This document shows, in pieces, positions 23,654-36,373 of a stretch of DNA of 64,000 bases (positions within the stretch are counted from its first letter, which is position 1; each line of letters starts with the position of its first letter). The stretch covers positions 62,001 through 126,000 of the forward strand of contig OENT01000373.1 of assembly GCA_900239685.1 (NCBI GenBank). The letters are read 5' to 3'. Under the pieces are notes generated by a model. The model was given only the letters and a program-made list of their open reading frames with translations. It did no database searches and was not told the origin of the DNA. The position numbers and the translations under genes were made by a program. The stretch is from Rotaria macrura (lineage: Eukaryota > Rotifera > Eurotatoria > Philodinida > Philodinidae).

Positions 23654-26600
23654 TTATGAAGCAATTTGTATATTGTCTTTTCTGTCATCATCTGTTTTAA
23701 AGACATCAGATAATGGTGGTGGAATACTCCTAGGAAGATAAAACATTAAATTAATAAATAGAAATTACAACTCATATGTGAACGTTTTGGTTAAAGAAGT
23801 TTATTAAATATGTAGAAAATGACTTTGATCGAGAAAAAAAAGAATTTATTTCATGTGCCATTTGAGATTATGTTTTTTGCTCCCGGAAGTAATTCTTTGA
23901 TCAATTACTATGATTTTGTACTAAAGGACTCATACTGCTATCCTTTGATTACCTTGCGACTGACTAAATAGGTTCATCACTTCCGTATAGCTATGATTAT
24001 AAGTTGTTTTGAAGAAAATATCAAGTTAATATAGACTTTGCTCGTTCGATTTCTCAAACTATACACATACGCTCATGAATGATCAACTGAAGTTCGTTTT
24101 TCGTAGGGTAATCAACATGTTATGAGACAGTTGATCGAAGGCAGAAAGCTATTATTAACTATTACTCTACGTTCATTGGCACAAATGACAATCAGTACTA
24201 AACGTCAAATAATGTAGCAATTCCATTATGAGAAATAATTATGCTGTAATTCTACGAAATAATTATTCTAAACTTGATTCGATAGATTTTCTTTCAATTT
24301 ACCGCATGATTCAAATTAGTATATTGAATCCAAATAGCAATTCGGATGAAGAAATGCTCATTGACAAGAGAGATTTTCGAAGAATATAGAATCATCATTT
24401 TAATACTAGAATATGAATCTCTTCTATTTCATCATTTAAAATTCAAAAAAAAACTTTCTCTAGATCAAGCAGAGTTCTATAGCAACTAGAAACATGACAC
24501 ATTTCTGGGAGTTCTATAAGACTATATTTCATCAAAGCGACGTCTTTTTATAGGAAAGAAGAGTCTGAAAGTGATTTTTTTTCTAGCAGCAAGGTAAGGA
24601 AAATTGCATATTTTCGTTAAAACACCTGTAGTTTTATCTGAACAAAATTTCCTACAGATCTGTACAACAGAACCATGTAACTAATTGATCAATGATACTG
24701 TGCCAGAAAAAGAAATTTATTATGGTAGTAATTTAGGTATTGAAAAAAATTAGTTTCAAGAATCTCGTGAGTCATAACTGTTCTTAGAAAAATTTCAGTG
24801 AAAAACAAAGCTCATTGTCTGAATCATTCATACGATTCTTCATGACAATAGCTACTACAATTCGAAGTCACTTTAGGTATTTTTTGTTGTCTATTGACAT
24901 TTTTGGTTACGCATGCAACACTACAAATACCTTTGTTTCTACTTTGAATATCTTGTTCTCATCTACTATATTATTATCTTAGTATGCAATTGATATATAA
25001 ACAGAATACATGTCTTCTTCAGAAATAAGCTTTTAGAAAAATAATCTAGCTACCTATTGAATGTCTAGCTAAGGTAATATCGAGTCAAACAGAGATTTAT
25101 TCGACTCTATTACAAATATTCTAGAAAGAGGCGTCTCTTTTCTCTTTTCCATTGATACTGATTAACATAATTCTAAGCTTGAATGAGAAGAGCTTTCTTC
25201 TATCTAACTAAATCGGAAGGCTTATTTTTTATCTATTCTACTATTGACTTGAAACTCATCAGTCAAATAACGTCAATTTTTGTATAGTTTCTATTGAATA
25301 TTGAACAATAATAGAGAACATTGATAAATTAATTATAGATCATCGATTCGATTTGCAACTTTTCTCAACGTAGAGAAATATTTATGTAAATTGAAAGTTC
25401 GGCTCTTTATTTCATCAAGTGAATTTCTGTCTTGAGATTGTTCCTTCTAAACCATATGTCAATATCTATGGAAAATTCCGAATGTTTGATTAAGTCAAAA
25501 ATGATTTACATTTCAAAACTCTTTAAATTTGAAAAGGACAATAATTAATATTAATAAAAAAAATTATTGTCAACTGAAAATTACGCATAGTGTGGTATTG
25601 ATATCATAATTAATGCAAGAATCCCATAAATAAAATTGATTTTGCAATTGTATCGAGTACATGTGTCGTCATCAGACAAATATATCAGATTCAATGAACA
25701 TTCGTAAGATTTCTTTTGTTTTGAACAAATGCAATATCAAAACTACTTGATATTCATCAACATTACTAAGTCTTCTTTTGAACTAGAAGACTAGTGATGT
25801 GTTATCCTTTAGAACAGAGAGAATGCAAATGTATTACGATCAAATATATTACTATCTCATACGATGAGTCTGCACAATGTATTTCAGAAGAACCAAAACA
25901 GATTCGGCATCTATCTATTTAATTAAGAATCGTCGCAATATATTTTGGTATGATGATTTACATAATGAAATTCAGATCGGTCCAACCGTCAACTGGAAAA
26001 TGTTTAATACATGTACTGTTTTACTTAGTATTTTTTACTTTTGTTAAAGATTTGTCTCATGAGGGAACATCCTAGTAGATGAATTGTCAATAGTTCGAAT
26101 ATGTCGATTATATTTAGGCTCAACAAAGATTATTAGAAGTCATTAATTATACATTCTCATGTCCTCTCCTTTCCGGACTGTTGCATCGGGTATAAACTTT
26201 ATTATTTCTGATGATGCATTAATGAAAAGATCACAATATGCAATATGAATCTATGGTGATTAAATTTTTGTGAAATAGGCAATATCAAAGTATAGTCATT
26301 TATGTACACATTTAAGTGAGAAAAGTCAACACTCACAATATTCGCTGTTTCACAATGTGTCTATTAAATTAGATGAAAGTCTTCTGCTGGATTCTTCTTT
26401 TCTTTGTGAAATATTTTTCCAGAGATTAATAAGTGAGTAAACCTACAATAACGTAACAAGGAGAATGCATGAGCACTCTATCTCCATAGACTTCTGAAAT
26501 TAGAATGACGCTCTGGGAAGTGAGAATTTCATTTCTTTTCGATTGTATACTTAGAATGAATATGTGAGAATTCATATGAGAGGAACAACTCAAACTATGT

Positions 26601-27569
26601 GCAGCAGTCTAACAGCATCAACTGTTTAGCATTTCTTTTTCAAAAAGATTATTTCTCTAAAGCATCCATGTCAAATTCTTTTGCATCGTTTGAGTTAATC
26701 ATATTTAGTTCCATTGAAAGAAAGTTTTTAGAAACTTCTTGTACAAGAACAGAAGTAGGTCATTCGATAAACTGTCTGATCCATGCATAGTTACTAATTG
26801 TCGGAACTTCACACTGAAGTTTGAATAGCAATCGTGAAGGAACGCGTTTTTTGTGAAATCAATGCGAAATCTACATCAATAAAACGATATAGAGTGATAC
26901 TTTGATTTTTCATATGAGTGCCGAAAGAGAAAACATATACTAGTTCATAGATTCATGAACAGATTTAAAACAAAATAATAGTGACAGTCGCATTTGTCAA
27001 TAGCAAGAAACTCTGGTTCATGTGTTATAGTCAAAAACAAAACATTTTAATGCCAGATCTACAATAGTCATTTTCTTCGAATTGTAACAGTTTGATACTA
27101 CAGAGCGCTAGCAAAGTTAATCAGCTACATATTGCTATTAATTTCTGTCATTGAAAACAACTAACCGAACCCTATACAAAAGTTCGAGTTCGTTGCTTAC
27201 CTACTCAAGTAAGAAACTGAAAAAACAAGTAACCAATACGAAATGAAATGGTTTTTTTGTTACTTACAATTCGGTAACATCAATTGGTTCCCAATCATTT
27301 TCATTTCCATTTGTACTTTTTCGATGACATAAATAGATAAGTGCAGGAGAATAGGCTTTAGTTCCAGCAGCTGATAATCCACAATCGAAAAGCGTTTGAT
27401 TATCTTCTTCCATTACTTGTTTTGTTGAATCGACTATCAAACGAATGTTGTTGGGTGGTACCTTTGTAATTCCTTCAATCATTCTTTTTAATTCAAAAAC
27501 TGTTGAAGTTTCTTTGATATCAATAAAAAGAGTTAATTTTTGACGACGAATCATCATAAATACATCCAT
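23654..27569 (-). CDS. ELOB: Elongin-B, two exons separated by a 3.5-kb intron
   Basis: Elongin-B is the ubiquitin-like partner of elongin-C. Together they form the adaptor of CUL2/CUL5 E3 ligases (VHL, SOCS-box) and of the elongin transcription factor. Exon 1 (27268-27569) codes MDVFMMIRRQK and STVFELKRMIEGI, nearly identical to animal ELOB. Exon 1 alone could read to TEL-stop, but that stop lies inside a perfect donor (TT|GTAAGT). Joining this donor to the acceptor CCTAG before 23729 restores the frame and adds SIPPPLSDVF and a short tail ending NIQIAS, the counterpart of the vertebrate PPELPDVMKP tail that contacts partners. The spliced product is 125 aa (human 118), whereas exon 1 alone would lack the tail. 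The gene shares a 551-bp upstream spacer with the divergent gene at 28121. Confidence 0.93.
23730..27267 (-). other. 3538-bp elongin-B intron
   Basis: The longest intron in the window, about 50 times the usual size here. It holds no open frame of coding character and no terminal inverted repeats I could find. The longest plus-strand frame (26599-26790) has no recognisable domain. Confidence 0.85.
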
Positions 27570-28120
27570 TACAACAGAATATTTGACGATTAGATGTTAG
27601 GAGGAAAAAAAGGGCTACTGTTCTTAATTCGACGAAACATAAACTCGCAAATGAATAGGAAGAAATGAAATATACATATATTTATGCTCAATTGATTGAA
27701 CCAATCAAATTATAATATCGTTCCTCTTTTTTCACTAAATGTCAAAAACTGAACGGAAACCTATATAGATATGTTAACATGAAGCATGTATAGGTGTCAC
27801 TGTCAATTGGTTTCTCGTGTTTTTTACTATCTATTTTATTTTATCGTGCAATATAAGAACTATTATTATTTTATCATCGAATTACATTGCTCTTCTATTC
27901 GACACAAACCAAGATATGGTTATTAAAGATATACATAATATTATATAACAAATAAACAATCGAATAGTTGCACTCATACACTATGACGAGTAGTAATGAA
28001 TAATAAAATATAATTAGTTCAGGTGAAAGATGAGATTGCTGACTCATTATTAATGTCGTCTACCTTTTTTTTACTATATTGAGGGTTTGCAATATTGGGA
28101 AGTATATAGTTCGAAACACA
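27570..28120. promoter_or_regulatory. Divergent 5' spacer: elongin-B and unknown gene
   Basis: The 551 bp between the two start codons must contain both promoters. It is AT-rich. No motif can be assigned by eye, so the regulatory role is inferred from the head-to-head arrangement. Confidence 0.5.
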
Positions 28121-29334
28121 ATGCCGAAATATGATTCTATCGTTTCACGTGCTGTTGATATGGTTGCTAGAAAATTAGCTGGTATGAATCCAGAAATCGT
28201 AGCTCGTTTCACGAATATTCTAAGTGAAGAAGCTCAAGTGATTTCTGATGAACTTCATTATAATGGTCAAAATGTTAATCAAGAAATTTTAGCTGCACGA
28301 TTAGATGGCATACTGAAACGAATGAAATATGAACTTCGTAATCAGGTTTTATATTTATATATATAGTCATAGAAATCTTGTTTAATTAGTTATGTTGTGT
28401 TTTTTTTTCTTCTACAAAGGGTCCCGATCTATCTCCACATGAATTTCCTATTTTCAACGTGTCTCATAATGCTTACGCAGCTTATCCGAAACCAATCAAT
28501 CATCTATATCGAAAACGTTCTGAAAAGGTTCATCCGACTTACATTAAACAAAATCAACCAATTTATTCGACTCATATACAACACTACCAATCAGCACAAA
28601 GAAAAGATCCACTATTATCATATTATTCGACTCATTCACAACTTCCAACTAACCATCAGTATTCTTCCAATCCATACATAGTATATTATCAAGAACCGAA
28701 AATAATCGTTAATAATGAATCAAATGCTGAATTTGTTCAGCGGTCATCTACAGGTGATGATATACGGTCACGATCTGTGTCGCGTTCAAGTAGTGATAGT
28801 AATATAAGTTATTCGACGAATTCGAATTTTCAAGTTTCTAAAAATTTTTCAACATCAAATCATAAAGTTGAGTCTAAGAATAATTCAAATAATAAACAAA
28901 CAGTGGTAACAAAACAAATACTTACCACACCAGACACTGTTATAGGTGATCGAACTATTGAAGATTTATTTGAAGTAATGAATAGGCAAAAATCTGAAAC
29001 TTCTAAATCAACTTCGACGACTGAACGTGTGATAATTATCGATCGAGCTGACTCAAATTCATCCAAACATAACAGATCTGAAAATAAGAAAAGCAAACGT
29101 TTCATTGGAACTGACACTGTGTCATCAACATCAACACCAACACAACTTAGTACAATGCCGGCTAAAGCTTCAACAAACTATATGGTACAACAACCCACTT
29201 ATTACAATGCACAACAATCATTTTATCAACAACCAGTTATGTTTGTATCGATGCCGAACAGTACCTATGCAACAACACCAATATCCTATGTCACAAATAC
29301 AAGTGGATACTATTCATTTGCGTATTATCGATAA
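28121..29334 (+). CDS. Unknown protein, helical N-terminus with S/N/Q/Y-rich tail
   Basis: I do not recognise a family. Two exons (28121-28345 and 28420-29334) join in phase 0 across a 74-bp intron to 379 aa. Residues 1-75 look globular and helical (DSIVSRAVDMVARKLAG, VARFTNILSEEAQVISDEL, RLDGILKRMKYELRNQ). The second exon is low-complexity. It has a Tyr/His/Gln-rich start, Ser-rich runs (RSRSVSRSSSDSN), one short ordered-looking stretch (TTPDTVIGDRTIEDLFEVMNR), a basic patch (ENKKSKRF), and a Q/Y/T-rich end with repeated YY pairs. No signal peptide or membrane span is seen. The start is the first ATG after a non-ATG opening of the frame. Nuclear or RNA-related roles would fit the RS and prion-like composition, but this is speculation. 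Confidence 0.75.
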
Positions 29335-30686
29335 GAATTAAATCACATGTGAAGATAATATACTTAATATTCTGTTTTTAGATTTTCTATTCTCATCATT
29401 GAGTTTCTCTCTTACAAATGCATTTGTATTCGTTTTTTCATCGACATTCTAGATTTAAATAAATTTCAGATTAGGAACAACAAACCATGATGTTTAATAA
29501 TAGAATTCGAATTAGAAACGATTTCGAAAACAATGGCTTATGACAGAAAGAAAAAAGTATTTATTTCAGCTTCTCAGACTGCACAGTAGTTGTTAAAACA
29601 ACTTGAAAAATCATGATCATTTCTAGTTACATTATGATATTGATCTGTCTTAAGACATTGATATTCAAAACGAACTCAACATCGTTTTCTTCAGCAATAA
29701 ACAAACAAACTTTTCTTACATTTCCTTCTGAATTGATTTTTATTTAAAATTATGTAGATCGGTTCTTGTGTTGTCAAAAAAGCCTATATTGTCAAGTTTG
29801 CTTTTCTCATAGATGGCACGCTTCATTCGTTCTTTAATCATCAGATACAGTTCAATTTGATACTCATTGCTTATAAAGCTTTACTCTATTCATGAATATT
29901 ACGATGAAAATTTCGCAGTACATGATTAAAAACAGTTTCAAGTACTATGGTTAGATTCTAACAAATCTCAATCGATTCTCATGACACGACCACTCAATAT
30001 TGAACTAACGTGGCTCACATCTTAATAAGTTGATATTTTGAGTCTCAACTCGATCAAGAAAAGCCAATTCAAGACTTTATTTGCATCACTTCTGAACCAG
30101 TTCTTTAATGCCCTTTGTTTTTTATAATTTAGTCGATATCAATTACCTTTGCGGTTCATTAATCTTGAACTATATGCTGATTAATAAACTTGAGTGTGAA
30201 TGTAGGTATATTGGATCAATAGCCACATCCATTCTCATATTTGGTCTTGTCTACATTAGAAAAGTTGATTCTAAATTAGGGCATCTGATTCGTCGAAAGG
30301 TTAATTTAAAATTAATGTATCAATTGAGAAAGCACTTGCTCCACTAATAAGAGCAATGCATATGCCTCGAGATAAAGTCACTTTAAAACCATCGATAAAT
30401 AGATGTTTTCAAGACGATAATTGAACTACAGAAAGACAGAGGCGACCATTTTTCGTCAACACTTGCTGGAATTATTCATTCCGACTACATCATAGTGACA
30501 ATTTCGCAGTTCTGATTGATCCATTAAACTTATAAGTGTAGAAGCACATAGCTTTTATTTGAAATTAATATCACATTATTTTTCTACTGTAAAGAAGGGC
30601 TAATAAGATTATGACTGATTCAGACTGCATACAGAAGAAGAGCAATCGGCAATATCTAGGATATTTTAGAATGATCACAGTCATAC

Positions 30687-30780
30687 AGAGCCGGGCAGAA
30701 TACTCGAAGTTCTCGTACGTTAGTACGATTTTGTTGGTACTCTTACTCGTACCCGAGAAAGCCTGTACTTGCCCAACTCC
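30687..30780. repeat. Imperfect inverted repeat/hairpin, 94 bp
   Basis: The left arm starts AGAGCCGGGCAG and contains TTCTCGTACG. The right arm, reverse-complemented, starts GGAGTTGGGCAA and contains TTTCTCGGGTACG. Arms are about 35-40 nt with mismatches. The block is clearly richer in GC than its surroundings, as expected for a MITE-like insertion or a structured RNA. Confidence 0.55.
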
Positions 30781-31203
30781 GTTATCCTATATGGAATTGT
30801 TTCTATTCTCAATCTCAGTCACAAATAGATTTTGAGCGAATTTGATCCTTTATAATAAGAAAAACATGATGTAAAAAATTTTCAAAAGAAAAATTATATC
30901 ATTACAATATCCTATTAAAAAATTTTCACGAATTGTCTTCTATTTTTAGATTAATATAAGAATATAAAGAAAAAGTGGGGATAGCGATAAACAAGAAACA
31001 GAAATAGATGATGACACTATACATAATGAATTTATGAATATGACTGTGAAGAGACAAGAAGAGCATGCAATCAATTTCAACAGTTTCAATGAAAAACAGT
31101 AACATGTTTCTGCTCGTTGTTTGCTCTCTCTTTTTCATTTTGTTTCTCATTTGTTCATACATTATTAAGAGCTTTGTAGGGGATGGAGAAACGGATGAAA
31201 CTT

Positions 31204-31665
31204 CACTCCAGAAAAATATGATTTTTACCAAACTCTTTTCGAGGGTTTGGTAGATTTGAATAAGCATTTGATTGCCTCCAAATGCTTGAAAAACGATTCT
31301 TCAGTTCTAAGAAATCTTTAAAGGTTCTTTCCCCAGACACACGAGAAGAAACTTCTTCTATCAAATCTTCTTTAAAGATCCGTACAGCAGAAAATGGTTT
31401 CGCAACAAAAATGCGAACGCTTTAGGGTTTCATATTCAATTCCAAGGGTTCAGTACGAAGCCATTGGGGTTTAGTAAAACGAACGATTAGAATTTAGTTA
31501 TATACTCTAAAGGTTTCGAAGAAGAAGGTTCTTGCCATGAGCCCAGGAGAAAAACCTTTATAGGTTTCATAGAACTAAAGAATCGTTTTTCAAGCCTTCG
31601 GATGCTTTATCAAATCTACTGAACCTTTCCCGAAGGTTTAGTTAAATACTTCAGTTTTTAGAGTG
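31204..31665. mobile_element. Palindromic (foldback/MITE-like) element
   Basis: Two long imperfect arms are inverted copies. The left arm (31204 to about 31334) contains TAGATTTGAATAAGCAT and GCTTGAAAAACGATTCTTCA. The right arm (about 31543-31665), reverse-complemented, contains TAGATTTGATAAAGCAT and GCTTGAAAAACGATTCTTTA. The outer ends read CACTC and GAGTG. No target duplication is obvious, and there is no open frame of note. It is most likely a non-autonomous DNA element or a decayed foldback. Confidence 0.75.
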
Positions 31666-31977
31666 CGCAGGCCATTTTACACACATGAAAATTCATTTTC
31701 TTCAGACATTGAAGTATGCCTATTTTTTCCTTAACTCTATTCTCATACTTTTTGATCAATAAATTATTTTGAATCTATGAAATCGAATGAAGTCCAAACT
31801 ATAAAATTACCAAAATAAATTTGCTATTAAAAACAGTCGATAAAATATCTGAGCAATGAATTCAATCAGCAAAGCATAATTGTTGAATATTTATTAAAAA
31901 GAAATAAAATTTAATAATAGCACAATGATAGCTGTCGGCATTTTGAATATCAACAATGACTCAAACATCAATAGGTA

Positions 31978-31986
31978 AATCTGATC
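31978..31986. repeat. Target-site duplication, left copy
   Basis: AATCTGATC directly before the GGG end of the 1085-bp element; identical to the copy at 33072-33080. Confidence 0.75.
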
Positions 31987-33071
31987 GGGAGACCGAAATT
32001 TCGGCTCGTAGAATTTTCTGCCCCGCCCTAAAGTGACCTCATGCTCCAAGGAAAAGCATTTAATTATTTTTAATAATTGCTATATATCATAGTGTTGAGC
32101 AGGATGGTGCCGTACCTTGCAGGATAAGTTTAGATCATAACATAGTAACAGTATCCTTCTCTGTGAATTGCATTTGAAGCGATGACATTCTCTGCTAGGG
32201 GGCGAAAATGTAATATAAATTTCGTAGTTGATAACTTTCATTTAGGGTAATCCATTATTCAAATTATGCCTCGCTGACTTAAAATAACTACTTGGAAATC
32301 CACAATATCTAGGGTGGGCGAACATAAATTTCATCTTGTACTTGATAGGATGATGAGGAATACCTTTCCATGAAGCTGTTATCAGGATATTAGAATTACG
32401 TGCCAAAACGTTTCTCAGCAGTTCAAGTTTCTATGTACAAGATGTTTCTCAGTCACTTTCTTCGGCAAAAGCATATTTTTAAGCATCAATATTGGTACCA
32501 ATAGTAGCAGCAATTGACAATACAAAAAAAACGAGAAAACTCCGTATTCATCTCCAAAGGGTTAATTCACGCGAAACGAGGCAAAAAGGAGTAGAATCAG
32601 CCAAACAAGAAAATAAAATTTAGAACATGTTTTCCTTTATCTTAACTTTCTTCTATTGAACGTTATACGTTCAACGTATCACTTGTCCGTAGATTTTTGT
32701 TTTATTTTGAATAAAAGAAAATGACCTTGCTAGAAAAAGGCGAACACATTTTTAATTAAAAATTAAAAAATTCGAACTGTTACCAACGTTTGCGAACGTA
32801 CAATCATAAGCACGCAATAGACCAAAAAAGGAGGAACATCACTTGGCAGTCGTCCTATTAAGATTACACTTTTATACTTTGAGATTTATTGTAAGGAAAT
32901 AATAACTATTTCAAAATACCATACCATATATATTTGGACTTAACACAGATGGCAAAGCACCACGTCGTCATGCTCATTACTATGATAATTGGTAATTAAT
33001 TTAAAAAAATGAAATGTTCGTTTTTGGGAGCATGAGGTCACTTTCGGGCCTGACCGAAATTCACGTAACCC
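31987..33071. mobile_element. Non-autonomous DNA transposon, 1085 bp, with TIRs and 9-bp TSD
   Basis: The element starts GGGAGACCGAAATTTCGG. Its other end, reverse-complemented, starts GGGTTACGTGAATTTCGG, so 13 of 18 positions match. A perfect 17-bp inner inverted match, AAGTGACCTCATGCTCC, lies at 32031-32047 and in reverse at 33027-33043. The bases immediately outside both ends are the same 9-mer, AATCTGATC (31978-31986 and 33072-33080), a target-site duplication. A 9-bp duplication is typical of Mutator-like elements. No transposase frame is present, so it must have been moved in trans. The superfamily call is inference. Confidence 0.8.
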
Positions 33072-33080
33072 AATCTGATC
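33072..33080. repeat. Target-site duplication, right copy
   Basis: AATCTGATC directly after the CCC end of the 1085-bp element; identical to the copy at 31978-31986. Confidence 0.75.
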
Positions 33081-36000
33081 TATCCTACTCTATTGTATAA
33101 AGAAGGAAAAAGAGTTAGAAAAGATTGGGATAGATTACTAAGAGAAGAATGATGCCGAAATGATGTTCAGCGGGTTGTTCATGAGCCCAAAACTTTTTTT
33201 TGAAGGATTTCTCGTTGAAAAGAAGCCGATTCGCATTATAAAGTGATATTTTATTGTTCTGAAGAAAATGGACTATTGAACTGATAGAACAAATAATTGC
33301 TGAGATTTTTCGAATTTTCTATTTATAAAATGACTCATGAGTTTCGACTCAGTTCGCTATAAGAAAGCAAACATAGTTTTAGCATATACAAAGTGTGCGA
33401 AACGAAATTCTTAATAGTAATTTAGTGTTCATGAAATTTGACAGTGTTTCATGATTATCTATTTGATGATCGTTGAAAAGGATCCATAGAATAGAACATC
33501 ATGAAGACCATGTGCAAAATCTTTGTGCATACGGTAGGGTAGAGTTAACGTATATCAAAAGGTTTTAGTCTGCAAGATTTTATGATGCATTTATTTTATA
33601 TTATTGACATAAACTATCTTCTCGTTTCAAAACTGTGGAATAAATATAAAATATTACTTTTCTGAATCTATTGAAAATAATGTTGAATTAAATAACGAAT
33701 CATCAGCATAATGGTTATTAAATCACACCTTTTAAGGATATGAGTGACTCGGTGATGAACGAAATAGATAGACTTTCATCATGAATATATGGGTAAGAAG
33801 GGTGTTCACTATGATTCAGCTTATAAGAACTCATCACACTATTGTCATGATTAAATTCACAAATTTAATATTATCTGATCGAAAAGAATATATATGAACT
33901 TCGATATTATGCTATAGAACATGAAATGATGAAATCATCATTCTATCGAACCTGGTTGATTGTAAATTGAAATATTCTATTGACGTTGTTGCATTACGGC
34001 TGTATCCATACATGGAAAATTTTATTAGAAATGTATGATTTTCGGAAATGAAAACGATAATTAACAAGAAGGAAAGTGACATTTATATTGATGAATTGCA
34101 GAGAACGGAAAATAAGTAGAAAATACAACATGAGTATCATCCAAAGAAATGAACATGAAAAGGAGAAGTGATAGAAGTGAAAAATTTTAAATCAATAATA
34201 TGCAAATATATGTTTATTTATATTTGAATTTATTTCAAGAAATGTAACGAAATTTCTTTGAAAGCTTGTTTTCGTCTCGATATTTGTTTGTCTTTTAGAA
34301 GAGAATATTTATAAGGTGAAAATTTAACACGTGATAGTTATTTTATGAATTTCAAAAATTGAACAAATCAATTCTGATTTCGAAAAGACAAGATCCCAAT
34401 AAGAGTTCATTTTATTTTTAGTAGCGTTTCTCACATGTAGCATATGTGAACAAATCATGAGAATTTATTCAAGATTTGACGAACTCGATATATTTCTTCA
34501 TAAAACCTGTCTTTCTACAAGATAGTTTGGAGCAAACATTATATACTATTTTTAGTGTGAAATAGATTAAACTAAAAACCTTGTAAGATTGTTCAAGTGA
34601 TAAATTTCGAACCATTTCTTTCTACTTGTAACTAGAAAAACGATTCGAAAATTCTGACATATCGTTCTAGTCGACATCCAATGGTTCTTATCACTTTTTT
34701 GTATACTTGATTCGGTATCAATTCTTACAGAAATCTTAAGAGAAGATTTAAAAGAAATTAAAAACTAAGAAAACAATATTGTATCAATCTAATCAAGTAA
34801 ATCATTGTTAATTTCGAATGTCAAAATAAAACTGAAACATTTCTATTTAAATAATTCAAATTTTCATTTTCATTTATATTGGCTGTCATAATGAAATTAG
34901 ATTTTTCGCTTATATAAAGACGAATAATGGATAACAGATACAATGGAACTAATTTCAATATGAACCATGATTCTATGAATACGTGCCGAGTTTAATTTCA
35001 ATAATTACATTCATCACTATCATCGTACGAGTGCCAAATAATAAAATCTATGAACCACATAAAACATATTTATGATTATTTATTCGTGCTATTAACCGAC
35101 TGCGATAGAACACATGATTTACATCTGCATTCTGATCGTGGGTTAATAAGTTCAAATATATATTTTTTCCATGTAAATTTAAAATCAAAACAATGAGAGG
35201 AATAACAATGGCAGTTTGACTTCTTTGGGCAGCGTCATTTTTCGCATAGAAGAAACTCAATTTTGAAAACATTTGGTTGAATTTTCACATCAAGAATCTG
35301 TTTCATTTTTAACTAGCTTAATCTCTTGGTATTTAATATATATGTACCAAGCTATGTCATCTTAACAACACATCAGAAAGATTCGTATAGGTACTTATTT
35401 TAACCATGATAAAAATTTTATTCACTGAGAAAATTATGATACAACCGATTTTTGTCTATCGAGAAGTTTGTTTTTAGATCGGCATCGAGCAAGATAACAT
35501 CAATCTATTCATATGATATTTTCATTCATAATTGAACAGGAAAATGTATCCAAATTTTGATTTTCTAGGCTATATTTTTATGAATACTAATTGCAATTAT
35601 AGAATATCGATTGAAAAATTTCCAAATTCATTTTCTAATCGTACGATGATACTTCCAACAAAACTTTTCACGTATTCTGAATTAGTTAGATACCAAATAC
35701 AGTTTACTAGAGTTTTACGCTGCAACTAAAAGATATTCAATGGAAGTCCACACTGAATGAGATTAATAACCAACAATTCTCTCGCATATACAATTTCAAG
35801 AAAATCTAGTGTTTGTTTTTTATATATAAATCTCAACGAAAATGGCATGGGTTAGCTTGAAACGATAAATCTCTTCAATCATTCATAAAAGATCGTGTTT
35901 AATCTGTATCAATATTTGATCTCTTCGTGCAATAACACAAAAATTAGGCATAATACACTGTCTCGGAAATATATCTTAAAAATATGAGAAAATTTCATGT

Positions 36001-36373
36001 GAATGCGGACACTAACGAATCCTGATTAGATTTCAAGCGATATTCTTCTTTTCTTTTCTTTTTCTTAAAAATATTGTTTGCATTTCATCAATCAAATGAA
36101 CAAGTTGTTTTATATTGAATGAATGAAAAATATCTTCTATTTTATTAAAATAAATAGGTCAATCATTTGTGTACGAAACACTATACATATTTCAATTTTG
36201 AAAATTTAAGAATCCTTGTCTTCCATAGATGTCGTTAATCTGCAATAGAACGTAGAATCGATCGTTTTCTAATGGCTTAAACTCCCGACGATAGTCGAAT
36301 AACTGTGCATCCAATATGTATATTATGGATATAATTTCCGATTTCATCTGTATAAATCGTTTTACTTTCGACG

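Larger units (their letters stand above)
29335..36373. other. 7-kb gene-free region rich in element traces
   Basis: Between the unknown gene and ANKFY1 I find no supported gene. Three inverted-repeat structures lie within 30687-33071 and are listed separately. The rest (29335-30686 and 33081-36373) is AT-rich with only short random open frames. Confidence 0.65.

Noticed and set aside
27264..27569. Elongin-B as a complete single-exon 101-aa protein
   Set aside because: The stop lies within a GTAAGT donor, and the family's C-terminal tail is recovered in frame at 23654-23729.
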